From Acetobacter oeni (GTDB lineage Bacteria > Pseudomonadota > Alphaproteobacteria > Acetobacterales > Acetobacteraceae), in the NCBI RefSeq assembly GCF_011516825.1, contig NZ_WOTA01000016.1, positions 29,835 through 93,834 on the forward strand: 64,000 nt of DNA. Direction: 5' to 3'. A program made the position numbers and the translations under genes. Shown here piece by piece: positions 18,491 through 26,907 of the stretch. Position 1 is the first letter of the stretch, and every line of letters starts with the position of its first letter. Below the pieces are notes generated by a model that saw nothing but the letters and a program-made list of their open reading frames with translations, was not told the origin of the DNA and made no database searches.

Positions 18491-18579
18491 TCTTTCTCCA
18501 CGGGATCGGCGCGGCGTGAAGCGGCGCTGGTGTGATGGAGAAAATAACTGTCCCCTGCTTTTCTCAGGGCGCTGCTCTG

Positions 18580-18618
18580 AAACCGGTTCCGGAGACCGAC
18601 AGCCTCCGGAACCGGTTT
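18580..18618 (-). terminator. Strong hairpin after mtnP
   Basis: A perfect 15-bp inverted repeat (AAACCGGTTCCGGAG 18580-18594; CTCCGGAACCGGTTT 18604-18618) with a 9-base loop lies between the mtnP stop and the peptidase start, both on the minus strand. It most likely ends the petB-petC-mtnP transcript. The minus-strand T run is short. Confidence 0.6.
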
Positions 18619-18674
18619 GTTTAATAAGAAGCTGGTGTGTCCTTTTGTCGGTACGGATGGAGCCCCGCGAGACT

Positions 18675-19571
18675 TCAGACTGAGAGGACGCGCCCGGCGA
18701 TGACCTCAAGCCGGCTGAGGAGCGCCGGATCGCGTTTGGCCGGGGCAGTGATCAGGGCGTGCTCAAGCGCCCGGTCGCAGCCGGCAGGGCAGAGGCCGCG
18801 GGTTTTGCCGAGTTCGGGAATCATGGCTTTGACCAGGGACCGGGCGCGATCGGCATTGGCATGCATGACCCTGACGACGGCATCGACGGTCACGCTGTCA
18901 TGACCCGCGTGCCAGCAGTCATAATCGGTCACCATGGCGATGGTGGCGTAAGAGAGTTCGGCCTCACGGGCGAGTTTGGCTTCCGGCATGTTGGTCATGC
19001 CTATGACCGAACAGTTCCAGCTTCGGTAAAGCTCGCTCTCGGCGCGGGTGGAGAACTGAGGTCCTTCCATGACGAGATAGGTGCCGCCCCGGGTATAGGT
19101 GATGCCGAGCTCTTTCAGCTTTGCTTCGGCGACGTCTCCGATCCGGGAGCAGACAGGGTCGGCGACCGAGACATGAGCGACGCAGCCGGTGTCGAAGAAG
19201 CTTTTTTCACGGGCAAAGGTGCGGTCGATAAACTGATCGACGATGACGAAATGTCCCGGTGGCAGATCTTCACGCAGGGAGCCTACGGCAGAGAGAGAAA
19301 TAATATCCGTCACGCCGGCAATTTTCATCGCGGCGATATTGGCGCGATAGTTCAGCCGTGACGGAGGCAGCGGATGGCCGCGACCGTGGCGGGGCAGGAA
19401 GACGCAGCGGATACCGTCGAGTATGCCGAACAGGAGCTTATCCGACGGCGCACCCCAGGGTGTGACCACGGTACGCCATTCCTTGTTTTCAAGGCCTGCG
19501 ATGTCATAGAGACCCGAGCCACCGATAATGCCGATGACAGGATGAACCGCATGCGCGGTGTTAGTAGACAT
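18675..19571 (-). CDS. mtnP: S-methyl-5'-thioadenosine phosphorylase
   Basis: This 298-residue cytosolic enzyme cleaves methylthioadenosine with phosphate to adenine and methylthioribose-1-phosphate in the methionine salvage pathway. The N-terminal GIIGGSGLYDI phosphate-binding motif, PRHGRGH, the YRANIAAMK region and the substrate segment EGPQFSTRAES ... GMTNMPEAKLAREAELSYA are all characteristic of MTAP. The DYDCWH segment is also conserved in the family. Its first 11 bases overlap the end of the cytochrome c1 gene, so it is probably translated from the bc1 transcript. That is an odd pairing of functions. Confidence 0.95.
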   Translation of the reverse strand: MSTNTAHAVHPVIGIIGGSGLYDIAGLENKEWRTVVTPWGAPSDKLLFGILDGIRCVFLPRHGRGHPLPPSRLNYRANIAAMKIAGVTDIISLSAVGSLREDLPPGHFVIVDQFIDRTFAREKSFFDTGCVAHVSVADPVCSRIGDVAEAKLKELGITYTRGGTYLVMEGPQFSTRAESELYRSWNCSVIGMTNMPEAKLAREAELSYATIAMVTDYDCWHAGHDSVTVDAVVRVMHANADRARSLVKAMIPELGKTRGLCPAGCDRALEHALITAPAKRDPALLSRLEVIAGRVLSV

Positions 19572-20337
19572 TGGACCAGAGTCTCCGTTTCAGGACAAAG
19601 AGAAGGACGCCCAGGAACACCAGGTAGATCATGACGCGAACGCCCGTACGGTGCCGTTCTGCGAGGTGTGGTTGCGCTACCCAGGCAAGAAAGGTGGTGA
19701 CATCCCTGGCTTCCTGCTCGGTGGTGGCCTTTGTGCCGTCCGGATATTCGACGGCATCGTCGCTCAGCGGTGGCGGCATGGCGATCGCGCGGGCCTGGGC
19801 GAAGCGATTGTAGAACAGGCCGGGCGGCGGCGTGACCCCGGGGGGCGGAGGGCCGTATCCCGTCAGCAGGGCATAGATGCGGTCAGGTCCGCCTGGATAG
19901 ACTTCGGCGAGACGTGACTGGTCGGGCGGGATGACGGCGCCGGGGATCAGGCCTTGCGCGACCGGCGGAGTCGGAAAGGCATCATCGGCGGTCGCCGCGC
20001 GCAGGGCAGGCTTGCCGTCTGAACCGATGCCGTCGGGAATTTTGTGGCTGGCCGCAATGGCCTGGGCCTGTGCGGCGGTCAGGCCTGTGCCAGCCAGGTC
20101 TCCGAAGTGAACATGCTGCATTCCGTGACAGGTGGAGCAGATCTCAGCATAAACCGTGTAACCACGCTGCACGCTGGCGAGATCGAAATTGCCAAGCGGA
20201 CCGTCGAAACTCCACTGCTGATGGGGCGCCGGATCGTGGGAGGGCGGTTCCGCGTGTGCGTTCTGGCCGCCAGCGATGAGAATGCCGGCGGCAACCAGAG
20301 CAATAGCAGTGGCAGAGCGATGGCGGAGAGCGGTCAT
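19561..20337 (-). CDS. petC: Cytochrome c1 subunit of the bc1 complex
   Basis: The 258-residue membrane-anchored cytochrome has a signal peptide (AIALVAAGILIAGGQNAHA). The haem-binding motif CSTCH is at about residues 67-71 in RGYTVYAEICSTCHGM. The likely axial Met is in AIAMPPPL. A C-terminal anchor (VMIYLVFLGVLLFVLKRRLW) faces the cytoplasm. It accepts electrons from the Rieske centre and passes them to soluble or membrane cytochrome c. It overlaps cytochrome b by 4 bases upstream and mtnP by 11 bases downstream. Confidence 0.95.
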   Translation of the reverse strand: MTALRHRSATAIALVAAGILIAGGQNAHAEPPSHDPAPHQQWSFDGPLGNFDLASVQRGYTVYAEICSTCHGMQHVHFGDLAGTGLTAAQAQAIAASHKIPDGIGSDGKPALRAATADDAFPTPPVAQGLIPGAVIPPDQSRLAEVYPGGPDRIYALLTGYGPPPPGVTPPPGLFYNRFAQARAIAMPPPLSDDAVEYPDGTKATTEQEARDVTTFLAWVAQPHLAERHRTGVRVMIYLVFLGVLLFVLKRRLWSNVY

Positions 20338-21599
20338 GGCGCGTCTCCGACCCGGAGAGCGGAGCCGTAGGCTAGCGCGGCGTTTTCACGACGGGAGACC
20401 AGCGGCATCAGCACGAGGAAGTGCAGGTAGTAATAGAGCGTGGCAAGCTGGCCGACATAGAGCCATGCGCCTTCCACATGGTGTTTCCCCGCGAAACCAA
20501 GCAGCACGAAGGCGACCACAAGAGCAATCATGCCGATCCGGTAAACAGGGCGGTTACGGGCCGACCTTATGGGCGAGGTATCGAGCCATGGCGTGAGGAA
20601 CAGGAGCAGAATGGCGCCGACAGACACGACCAGGCCACCAAATTTGGAAGGAATCGACTGGAGGATTCCGTAGAAGGGCAGGAAATACCACTCCGGCTCG
20701 ATATCGGTGGGCGTGTGCATCGGATTGGCCGGACGATAATTCTCGGGTTCGGAGATCAGGCCGGGCAGGAAGAACAGGACGGCAGCGAAAAGGATGGCGA
20801 ACACGACGAGGCCGAGGCCGTCCTTGACGGTGAAATAGGGATGGAACGGCAGCGTCTGTTCGGGCTCTTTTGCCGGAATGCCGGTGGGATTTCCGGGGCC
20901 TGCCACATGGAGCGCGGCGACATGCAGGCCGACGACGCCGACGATCCCGAAGGCCAGAGTGAAATGCAGGACGAACAGATGATGGAGCGTCACGTCCCCG
21001 GGCTGGTCGCCCCCGAGGAAAAGTCGTTCCAGAAAAGGACCAATCCCGGGCACGGCACCGACGGCTTTGCCGGCAACGTCCGCGCCCCAGTAGGACATCT
21101 GGCCCCAGGGAAGGACATAACCCGCGAAAGCCGTCACCATCACCATGGCCAGCAGCGCGACACCGATGATCCACAGAATTTCACGCGGGGCCTTATAGGA
21201 GCCGTAATAGAGGCCGCGAAACAGGTGGACGTAGAGCGCGGCCAGAAAGAGGCTGGCGCCGGTCATATGCATGGACCGGAGCAGCCAGCCGGCTGGCAGG
21301 CGGCGCTCGATCGCCTCGACGGAGGCAAAGGCGCCGGCGGCGGTGGGCGTGTAATTCATCGCCAGGGCCAGGCCTGAAAGCAGCATCAGAACGAGCACAA
21401 CCGTGAGCATGGCGCCCACGGTCCAGAGCGCGTTCAGGGAACGCGGCATCGGGAAGCGGATGTATTCGTTGCGAAAGGCACTTATGACGGGCAGACGCGC
21501 GTCCAGCCAGCCGGCAAATCCTGTCGACTCACTGTCCTGCGGGTTGTCATCGCCGGTTACACCAGGCTCTGTCGTGTGTCTGGAAGGCGAACCCGCCAT
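20334..21599 (-). CDS. petB: Cytochrome b subunit of the bc1 complex
   Basis: The 421-residue integral membrane protein has about eight helices. Paired haem ligands are visible as His-x13-His in helix B (SMHMTGAS ... YVHLF) and helix D (VLHFTLAF ... GLHVA). The quinol-oxidation-site motif PEWY is present (DIEPEWYFLPF). It forms the quinone-reactive core of the bc1 complex. The usual operon order is Rieske-cytochrome b-cytochrome c1, but the 229 bases upstream of this gene hold no Rieske protein gene and then the divergent hemF begins. The iron-sulfur subunit must therefore be encoded elsewhere or be missing. Confidence 0.96.
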   Translation of the reverse strand: MAGSPSRHTTEPGVTGDDNPQDSESTGFAGWLDARLPVISAFRNEYIRFPMPRSLNALWTVGAMLTVVLVLMLLSGLALAMNYTPTAAGAFASVEAIERRLPAGWLLRSMHMTGASLFLAALYVHLFRGLYYGSYKAPREILWIIGVALLAMVMVTAFAGYVLPWGQMSYWGADVAGKAVGAVPGIGPFLERLFLGGDQPGDVTLHHLFVLHFTLAFGIVGVVGLHVAALHVAGPGNPTGIPAKEPEQTLPFHPYFTVKDGLGLVVFAILFAAVLFFLPGLISEPENYRPANPMHTPTDIEPEWYFLPFYGILQSIPSKFGGLVVSVGAILLLFLTPWLDTSPIRSARNRPVYRIGMIALVVAFVLLGFAGKHHVEGAWLYVGQLATLYYYLHFLVLMPLVSRRENAALAYGSALRVGDAP

Positions 21600-21828
21600 T
21601 GCTGCTCCCCGTTTCCGTCCGCTTTCGCGACCGGTTCTTCCTGTTCCGGTTTCGATCCGGTTGCCGCGTGTTTAGCTGTGGGGGCGCCGCTCTTGCAATG
21701 ATTTACGGGATAGCGCACCCCTTAACGCGCCCGTGATCCCGGCATTCAGCCGCGGAGCAGGCGCGACGACGGGCAGGCCTGAGTGCGCCCACGGGGACGA
21801 ATAAGACCAGAGCAGGAGAAAACCGGCT

Positions 21829-22791
21829 ATGGGGGAGACAGGCAGGATGCATAACGAGCAGGCAGGCGGTGCCGAGTCCGATACATCTGAAGCAACCAGA
21901 CTGGAATATGAGGCTCTTAAGCCGCAGGCCAGGCAATGGTTCGAGACGCTTCGTGACAGGATCTGCGGGGTTTTTGAGGCTATTGAGGATGAAGCGGCAG
22001 CACGCCGGTCCCCTGTTTTACCCGACCGCGAAAAGGCCGGTCGCTTTGAGCGCATTTCCTGGGAGCGCGAAGCGGATGAGGGGGCGCAGACCGAAGGCGG
22101 TGGCGTGATGAGCCTGATGCGCGGACGGGTCTTTGAGAAGGTCGGGGTCAATGTCTCAACGGTTCAGGGGGAGTTCAGCCCTGAATTCCGTAAAAATATC
22201 CCGGGTGCCTCGGAAGATCCCCGGTTTTTTGCGACCGGAATCAGTCTTGTCGCACATATGTCCAGCCCGCTTGTTCCCGCCGCGCATTTCAACACGCGGA
22301 TGATCGTGACGACACGCGGATGGTTTGGCGGGGGAGGGGATATTACGCCGATGTTCCCGGACAGCGCGGAAGCCCAGGTGGATGCGGCGCACTTTCATGC
22401 CGCGTTCGAACGGGCGTGCTCACGGCACGATCCGGACTATTATCCCCGCTTCAAGGCGTGGTGTGACAGGTATTTCTATCTGCCTCACCGGAAAGAGCCG
22501 CGCGGACTTGGCGGGATTTTCTATGACCATCTGAACAGCGGGCATCCGGAAATGGATTTTGCTTTTACCCGCGACGTAGGACTGGCTTTTCTTGAGGGTT
22601 ATCCGGAGGTCATCCGGTCCCGCATGATGGAGTCCTGGACACCGGAGCAGCGGGAGGCTCAGCTGGTCCGTCGCGGGCGATATGTGGAATTCAACCTGCT
22701 GCATGACCGTGGCACGCTGTTTGGTCTGAAGACCGGTGGCCATACCGAAGCGATTCTGATGAGTTTGCCGCCCGAGGTGAAATGGCCATGA
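21829..22791 (+). CDS. hemF: Oxygen-dependent coproporphyrinogen III oxidase
   Basis: This 320-residue cytosolic enzyme converts coproporphyrinogen III to protoporphyrinogen IX with O2 in haem synthesis. Diagnostic segments are [55 protein letters not shown] and [18 protein letters not shown]. The length fits the family. Two starts are possible: 21829 (AGGAG 12 bases upstream) and 21847 (after GGGGGAGACAGGCAGG); the first is given. It diverges from petB, giving a haem/cytochrome neighbourhood. Confidence 0.96.
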   Translation: MGETGRMHNEQAGGAESDTSEATRLEYEALKPQARQWFETLRDRICGVFEAIEDEAAARRSPVLPDREKAGRFERISWEREADEGAQTEGGGVMSLMRGRVFEKVGVNVSTVQGEFSPEFRKNIPGASEDPRFFATGISLVAHMSSPLVPAAHFNTRMIVTTRGWFGGGGDITPMFPDSAEAQVDAAHFHAAFERACSRHDPDYYPRFKAWCDRYFYLPHRKEPRGLGGIFYDHLNSGHPEMDFAFTRDVGLAFLEGYPEVIRSRMMESWTPEQREAQLVRRGRYVEFNLLHDRGTLFGLKTGGHTEAILMSLPPEVKWP

Positions 22792-22845
22792 TCCGGCCCT
22801 GATCGGAGTTTACGGGATAGCAGGAATAATCCGGTAATCACGGTC

Positions 22846-24039
22846 ATGATCAACAGACAGCAACAGATTGAAGAAAGGGGCACCAATGCCGTCGCGCCCG
22901 GCCCTGATAACCAGAGCGCACCTGCCGTGAGTCGTCCGCGTGTCTCAGCGACCCGGCGGTCCGTACTTCGTGCGTCTCTTTCGCTTGCGGGTGGTGCTGC
23001 GGTCGCCGCACTGGGGACGACGCGGTACGCGGGCGCCACGGAGCCGGAGCGGCTGGCGGGTTTTCAGACTACCGCGGTATTAAATCCCGTGTCATCCGTC
23101 GGTGCGCCCACAATGATCGTGGCCGGGACCAACGGTCCGGCTCGCTGGGCGCCTGTGCTCTCCGAGACCTTTTCGGAGACACTGCCGACTGATGGTCCCA
23201 TTGTCTTACAGCCGACGGCGGGATGGGACGGCGTAACGGGGGCCAACAAATTTGAATCCCAGACCGGTGGTGACAATGCCGGAACTCTTCTGGTGCCAGG
23301 TGCGGCTATTCTGGCGTCCCTTACGGGCAGTTCGAGGGTGCATTTCGATTATCAGCGCTGGCTCCCGGTCTTTTTGAGTGTCGGAGCGCCTGTTGTGGTG
23401 GGCCGCGTCGATTTTCACCGCTCATTGAGGATGCTTCTTGGGGATCACCCGGTCCGGGTTGCCGTGTCGACTCCGGACGGGCTGGAACTGCCCACTCTGC
23501 TTGCTATGACAATCCTGTCGATGCGGGTGATTCCGGTCAGCGGGATTGCCTCGCCGGAAGATGCCATTGATGCCTTGCGAAGGGGCGAGGTGGATGTGGT
23601 GCAGCTTCCCGCCAGTGCGGCGCGTCCGGCGATGTTGCAGGGACTCGCGCAAAATGGATTTGAAGTGCTGTTCACACTGGGTCAGACGGATGGCGGCGGT
23701 TCGGCTGATTTTGTTACCCGTGTTGCAGCATTGCAGGGCCATGCGTCGCGACATCCGCTTTATCAGGCCTGTCTCAGTGCGTCCGTGGCGGCCGGGATGG
23801 ATGCGGCCCTTGTGCTGCCGATGCTGACCTCCCCGGCGCAAACGGCGCGCTGGCGACATGCTGCTCAGCTTGCGGTGCTGAGGCCTGAGGTTACGGCCCT
23901 GGCAAAGACCGATGGCACGCGGGCTGTCGGCGGGGCTGATGTTGCCACGCTTTATCACACTTTGACTCCGGATCTGTCCGGTCTGCTTGCGTTACGGCGG
24001 TGGCTGGCGGAGCGCACGCCCGGCTGGCGGTCAGGGTAA
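22846..24039 (+). CDS. Tat-signal protein resembling Bug/TctC substrate-binding proteins
   Basis: The 397-residue product has a twin-arginine signal (TRRSVLRASLSLAGGAAVAALG at about residues 36-57). Its body shares the layout of tripartite tricarboxylate transporter substrate-binding (Bug) proteins: a GWDGVTGANKF-like glycine loop, TLLVPGAAILASLTG, and a FDYQRWLPVFLSVG stretch preceding VVVGR. It would act in the periplasm as a ligand-binding component, but no TctA/TctB membrane genes are adjacent, as is common for orphan Bug proteins. Similarity is distant and the ligand is unknown. The long pre-Tat leader suggests the true start could be internal (for example GTG near 22927). Confidence 0.5.
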   Translation: MINRQQQIEERGTNAVAPGPDNQSAPAVSRPRVSATRRSVLRASLSLAGGAAVAALGTTRYAGATEPERLAGFQTTAVLNPVSSVGAPTMIVAGTNGPARWAPVLSETFSETLPTDGPIVLQPTAGWDGVTGANKFESQTGGDNAGTLLVPGAAILASLTGSSRVHFDYQRWLPVFLSVGAPVVVGRVDFHRSLRMLLGDHPVRVAVSTPDGLELPTLLAMTILSMRVIPVSGIASPEDAIDALRRGEVDVVQLPASAARPAMLQGLAQNGFEVLFTLGQTDGGGSADFVTRVAALQGHASRHPLYQACLSASVAAGMDAALVLPMLTSPAQTARWRHAAQLAVLRPEVTALAKTDGTRAVGGADVATLYHTLTPDLSGLLALRRWLAERTPGWRSG

Positions 24040-24070
24040 GATTTCCGACTTGCTTTTTGTAAACGGGGAG

Positions 24071-24084
24071 GCCGGGGCCCCGGC
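24071..24084. terminator. GC-rich palindrome between convergent genes
   Basis: GCCGGGGCCCCGGC is a perfect 14-bp palindrome in the 86-base gap between the convergent ends of the Tat-signal gene and ptsI. It is followed on the plus strand by AGATGTTTT. It may act as a weak shared terminator. Confidence 0.35.
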
Positions 24085-24125
24085 AGATGTTTTCGCGGGT
24101 CGGGCGGAGCGGTCATCGGCCCGCA

Positions 24126-26009
24126 TCAGGCTTCCCGAAATTCCTCCAGAAGACGCCTGATTTCCGTGCCGTCTGTCTCGGCCAGAATCCGTCGGGCCAG
24201 CATATGACAATCTTCGTAGCGGGATGATCGCACCACCTGTTTTACGCGAGGTACGGCTGATGCGGTCATCGACAGAGACCGCAGGCCGAGACCGATCAGG
24301 AGCGGCGTGATGCGCGGGTCACCGGCGATTTCACCGCACAGGGAGACAGGCTTTCGTTCGTGCAGCGCCGCCGTGACGACACCGGAAATCATCATCAGAA
24401 CCGCTGGGTGTAAGGGGTCGTAAAGCGAGGCTGTCTCTGCCGACGCCCGGTCGGTGGCGAGCGTGTACATGGTCAGATCGTTTGTTCCGATCGCGAGGAA
24501 GTCAACATAACGGGCGAGGGCTTCGGCTGTCAGCGCCGCGCCGGGTGTTTCGATCATGGCTCCGAGCGGCGGGAGCGGATCGCCGATGCCGACCCCTTTT
24601 CGTTTCAGCCGGCGGGCCACCCGTTCATAGATCTCGCGCGCGGTCTCAATCTCGCTGGCCAGCGTGACCATAGGCAGCAGAATCTGTACGGGGCCTTTTG
24701 CGGCAGCGCGCAGAATTGCGGCGAACTGGGTTTCCAGCAGAGCCGGATAGCGCAGCAGCAGACGAATGCCCCGCAGACCAAGAGCCGGATTTTCGTTGTC
24801 TTCGCCGTCACCGGAAAACCCGGCGCGATTCAGAGCCTCGCTTTGTTTTTCTCCGCCCCAGTCCAGCACCCGGATCGTCGTCGGATCAGATCCCATCGCT
24901 GCGACCACGCTCGCATAAATTTCGTACTGTGCTGCCTCATCAGGGAGTTTTTCCGCATTGATGAAAAGAAATTCCGTACGGAGCAGACCGATTCCCGCGG
25001 CACCTGACTGAGCGATCAGCGGCAGTTCCGCCGGCAGTTCCAGATTGGCCTGCAACTGGATTTTTTCTCCGCTCGCCATGCGTGATGAAAGCCGCTTCAG
25101 CCGTCCGAGTTGCTGTCGCTCACGGGCATAAGCCGCGACGTGGCGCTGCGCCTGTCTCAGCGTTTTCGGTTCAGGATTTCTGATGACCTCGCCGGTATCG
25201 CCATTGACGACAAGCGTCGTGCCATTTGCCAGATCTGTCAGCACACCCTGCACGGCCAGCACGGACGGGATGCCGAGCGCACGGAGCATGATGGCTGTGT
25301 GTCCGGTTGTGCCGCCGCTTTCGAGCACCACGGCGCCGACACGGGACGGATCAATCAGAGCAGCATCAGCCGGACGTAATGTTTCCGCCACCAGAACGGC
25401 ACCGTCGGGGAAATGTCCCAGTGCCAGAAACGGGGTTCGTGTCAGGTTGCGGATAAGGCGACGTCCGATTTCGCGGAATTCTCCGGCGCGTCGTTCGGCG
25501 GCGGCGGCCTCCTCTCCGGCCAGAGCTTCTCCGCCTGGGGAAGACAGCATCGTCCCGGCGAGGGCTTCCGTTTCATCATGCACGGATGCCTCGGCGGTCA
25601 GCCCCTCGTCGATCCGGGCCATAACGCCACGCTGCAGCCGGGACGGTCCCAGCATGCGCTGATAGACATCCAGCAGAGGACCTATTTCAACCTGACTTTC
25701 TTCGGGCAGCAGAGCCAGCCTGCCCCGCAGCTTTGTCAGTTGTGTAATGGACCGTCCGACGGCCTCATTGAACCGCGTGCGCTCCTGTTCTGGGGGCAGG
25801 GCGCTCAGGCGGGCGCCGGGTTCCGGCGCAGGCGCTTCTCCGGCGATGAAAGCCGGTCCGATTGCGAAGCCCGTGCCAACCGGTTCGCCTTCAAACAGCA
25901 ATTCATCCGGGGCATGCCTGTTCTCGTTGCCATGTCGCTTCAGCGCACGGATCCCGGCGGTCGTCTCCCTCCCGTTTTTTTCCGATTCGCTCTGAGCCAG
26001 CTCTTTCAT
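24126..26009 (-). CDS. ptsI: PTS enzyme I (phosphoenolpyruvate-protein phosphotransferase)
   Basis: The enzyme autophosphorylates from PEP and passes phosphate to HPr. The 627-residue product has the N-terminal EI domain (VGTGFAIGPAFIAGE), the active-site His motif ESGGTTGHTAIML, and the PEP-binding barrel with GIGLLRTEFLF, LGLRGIRLLLRYP and SLCGEIAGD. No sugar-specific EIIB/EIIC genes occur here, so the chain is probably regulatory (hprK-rapZ-EIIA-HPr-EI). ATG 26009 is chosen; a TTG at 26117 would overlap ptsH by 29 bases and extend the N-terminus. Even from 26009 there are about 35 residues before the conserved domain. Confidence 0.95.
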   Translation of the reverse strand: MKELAQSESEKNGRETTAGIRALKRHGNENRHAPDELLFEGEPVGTGFAIGPAFIAGEAPAPEPGARLSALPPEQERTRFNEAVGRSITQLTKLRGRLALLPEESQVEIGPLLDVYQRMLGPSRLQRGVMARIDEGLTAEASVHDETEALAGTMLSSPGGEALAGEEAAAAERRAGEFREIGRRLIRNLTRTPFLALGHFPDGAVLVAETLRPADAALIDPSRVGAVVLESGGTTGHTAIMLRALGIPSVLAVQGVLTDLANGTTLVVNGDTGEVIRNPEPKTLRQAQRHVAAYARERQQLGRLKRLSSRMASGEKIQLQANLELPAELPLIAQSGAAGIGLLRTEFLFINAEKLPDEAAQYEIYASVVAAMGSDPTTIRVLDWGGEKQSEALNRAGFSGDGEDNENPALGLRGIRLLLRYPALLETQFAAILRAAAKGPVQILLPMVTLASEIETAREIYERVARRLKRKGVGIGDPLPPLGAMIETPGAALTAEALARYVDFLAIGTNDLTMYTLATDRASAETASLYDPLHPAVLMMISGVVTAALHERKPVSLCGEIAGDPRITPLLIGLGLRSLSMTASAVPRVKQVVRSSRYEDCHMLARRILAETDGTEIRRLLEEFREA

Positions 26010-26088
26010 GGTGTAATCACTTGCAGTTCCCGTGGCGGGGCCGGTCACTGTATCCGGGTCAGGCCCACGCCTGTAGCCGCCATTTTTA

Positions 26089-26388
26089 TTATTCGTTCTC
26101 GTCGAAGCCTGACGCAATCAGTAATGTCAACGCCGTCAGGGCTTCTTCGGCCTGCGGGCCTGTCGCCCGAAGTGTGATTGTCGCGCCCATCCCCGCGCCG
26201 AGCATCATGAGCCCCATAATTGAGCACGCCGGGACAGTCTCCTGTTCATATGCAACACTGATATCGGCATCCCACAGCTCTGCCGCCGCGACGAATTTTG
26301 CCGAGGCCCGGGCGTGCAGCCCCTTTGAGTTGACGATGGTGACAGGCCGGACAATTTCCCGTGGTTCAGCCGGCGCCGGAATGGTCAT
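26089..26388 (-). CDS. ptsH: Phosphocarrier protein HPr
   Basis: The 99-residue protein carries the active His25 in SKGLHARASAKF, which receives phosphate from enzyme I. It also carries the regulatory serine Ser56 in the ACSIMGLMMLGAGMG segment, the target of HPr kinase encoded nearby. The N-terminus has about 10 extra residues compared with typical HPr. Its ATG follows the stop codon of the EIIA gene directly (TGAATG), so translation is coupled. Presence of both phosphorylation sites together with hprK supports a working regulatory circuit at HPr. Confidence 0.95.
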   Translation of the reverse strand: MTIPAPAEPREIVRPVTIVNSKGLHARASAKFVAAAELWDADISVAYEQETVPACSIMGLMMLGAGMGATITLRATGPQAEEALTALTLLIASGFDENE

Positions 26389-26907
26389 TCAGCCGACAAC
26401 CCTGCGTGGATGGATGCCGATGACGGGCAGCGAAGATGTAACAGGCTGCGGGTGAAATTTATGCACTTTGCTGGCGGCTTCTTCAGCGCAGCGCCGCGCT
26501 CCGTCAAGACATTGCTGGGGCAGATGCGAAGCGCAGTTAATGTATTTATGCGCGGCTTCCTCGGCCAGCGTGGTGCATTCGCCGAGTGTGTGCGTCTCGC
26601 GCATCTGAGCCAGTTTCACGAGCATCGGAAGGTTTGCCCCGCCGAGAACTTCAATCCGGCCGGGGAGCATCATTGCAACGGCGAGATTGGATGGTGTGCT
26701 GCCGAACATATCGGTCACCAGCATGACACCGTCACCGTGATCGACGTCCCTGATCCGGTTTTCCAGTTCAAGTTGCCGCGCCTGAAGGTCATCATCTGCA
26801 CCGACACTGACGGTTTCAAGCTGTCTCTGCGGCCCTACCACATGTTCCATGGTTTCTCGCAAAGCTACGCCGAGCGCGCCCTGCGTGACCAGAATAATGC
26901 CTATCAT
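26389..26907 (-). CDS. Mannose-type EIIA protein with Gln in place of the active-site His
   Basis: The 172-residue product aligns with EIIA-Man-like regulatory proteins of alphaproteobacterial PTS chains: an N-terminal MIGIILVTQGALG, EHVVGPQ, and VTDMFGSTPSN. In the family the N-terminal motif is VTHG, and the His accepts phosphate from HPr. Here the codon is CAG, giving Gln at position 9. The protein therefore probably cannot be phosphorylated in the usual way, though it may still bind partners. The C-terminus (after about residue 130) is longer than usual and Cys/His-rich. It overlaps rapZ by 4 bases and abuts ptsH. A sequencing error at this base cannot be excluded. Confidence 0.85.
   Translation of the reverse strand: MIGIILVTQGALGVALRETMEHVVGPQRQLETVSVGADDDLQARQLELENRIRDVDHGDGVMLVTDMFGSTPSNLAVAMMLPGRIEVLGGANLPMLVKLAQMRETHTLGECTTLAEEAAHKYINCASHLPQQCLDGARRCAEEAASKVHKFHPQPVTSSLPVIGIHPRRVVG

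Noticed and set aside
20421..21377. Plus-strand frame opposite cytochrome b
   Set aside because: The product is low complexity (Gly, Asp, Gln rich) and is the antisense of conserved membrane helices.
21600..21828. Hidden Rieske protein gene between petB and hemF
   Set aside because: The gap is too short for a Rieske protein and no CxH...CxxH motif is encoded on either strand there.
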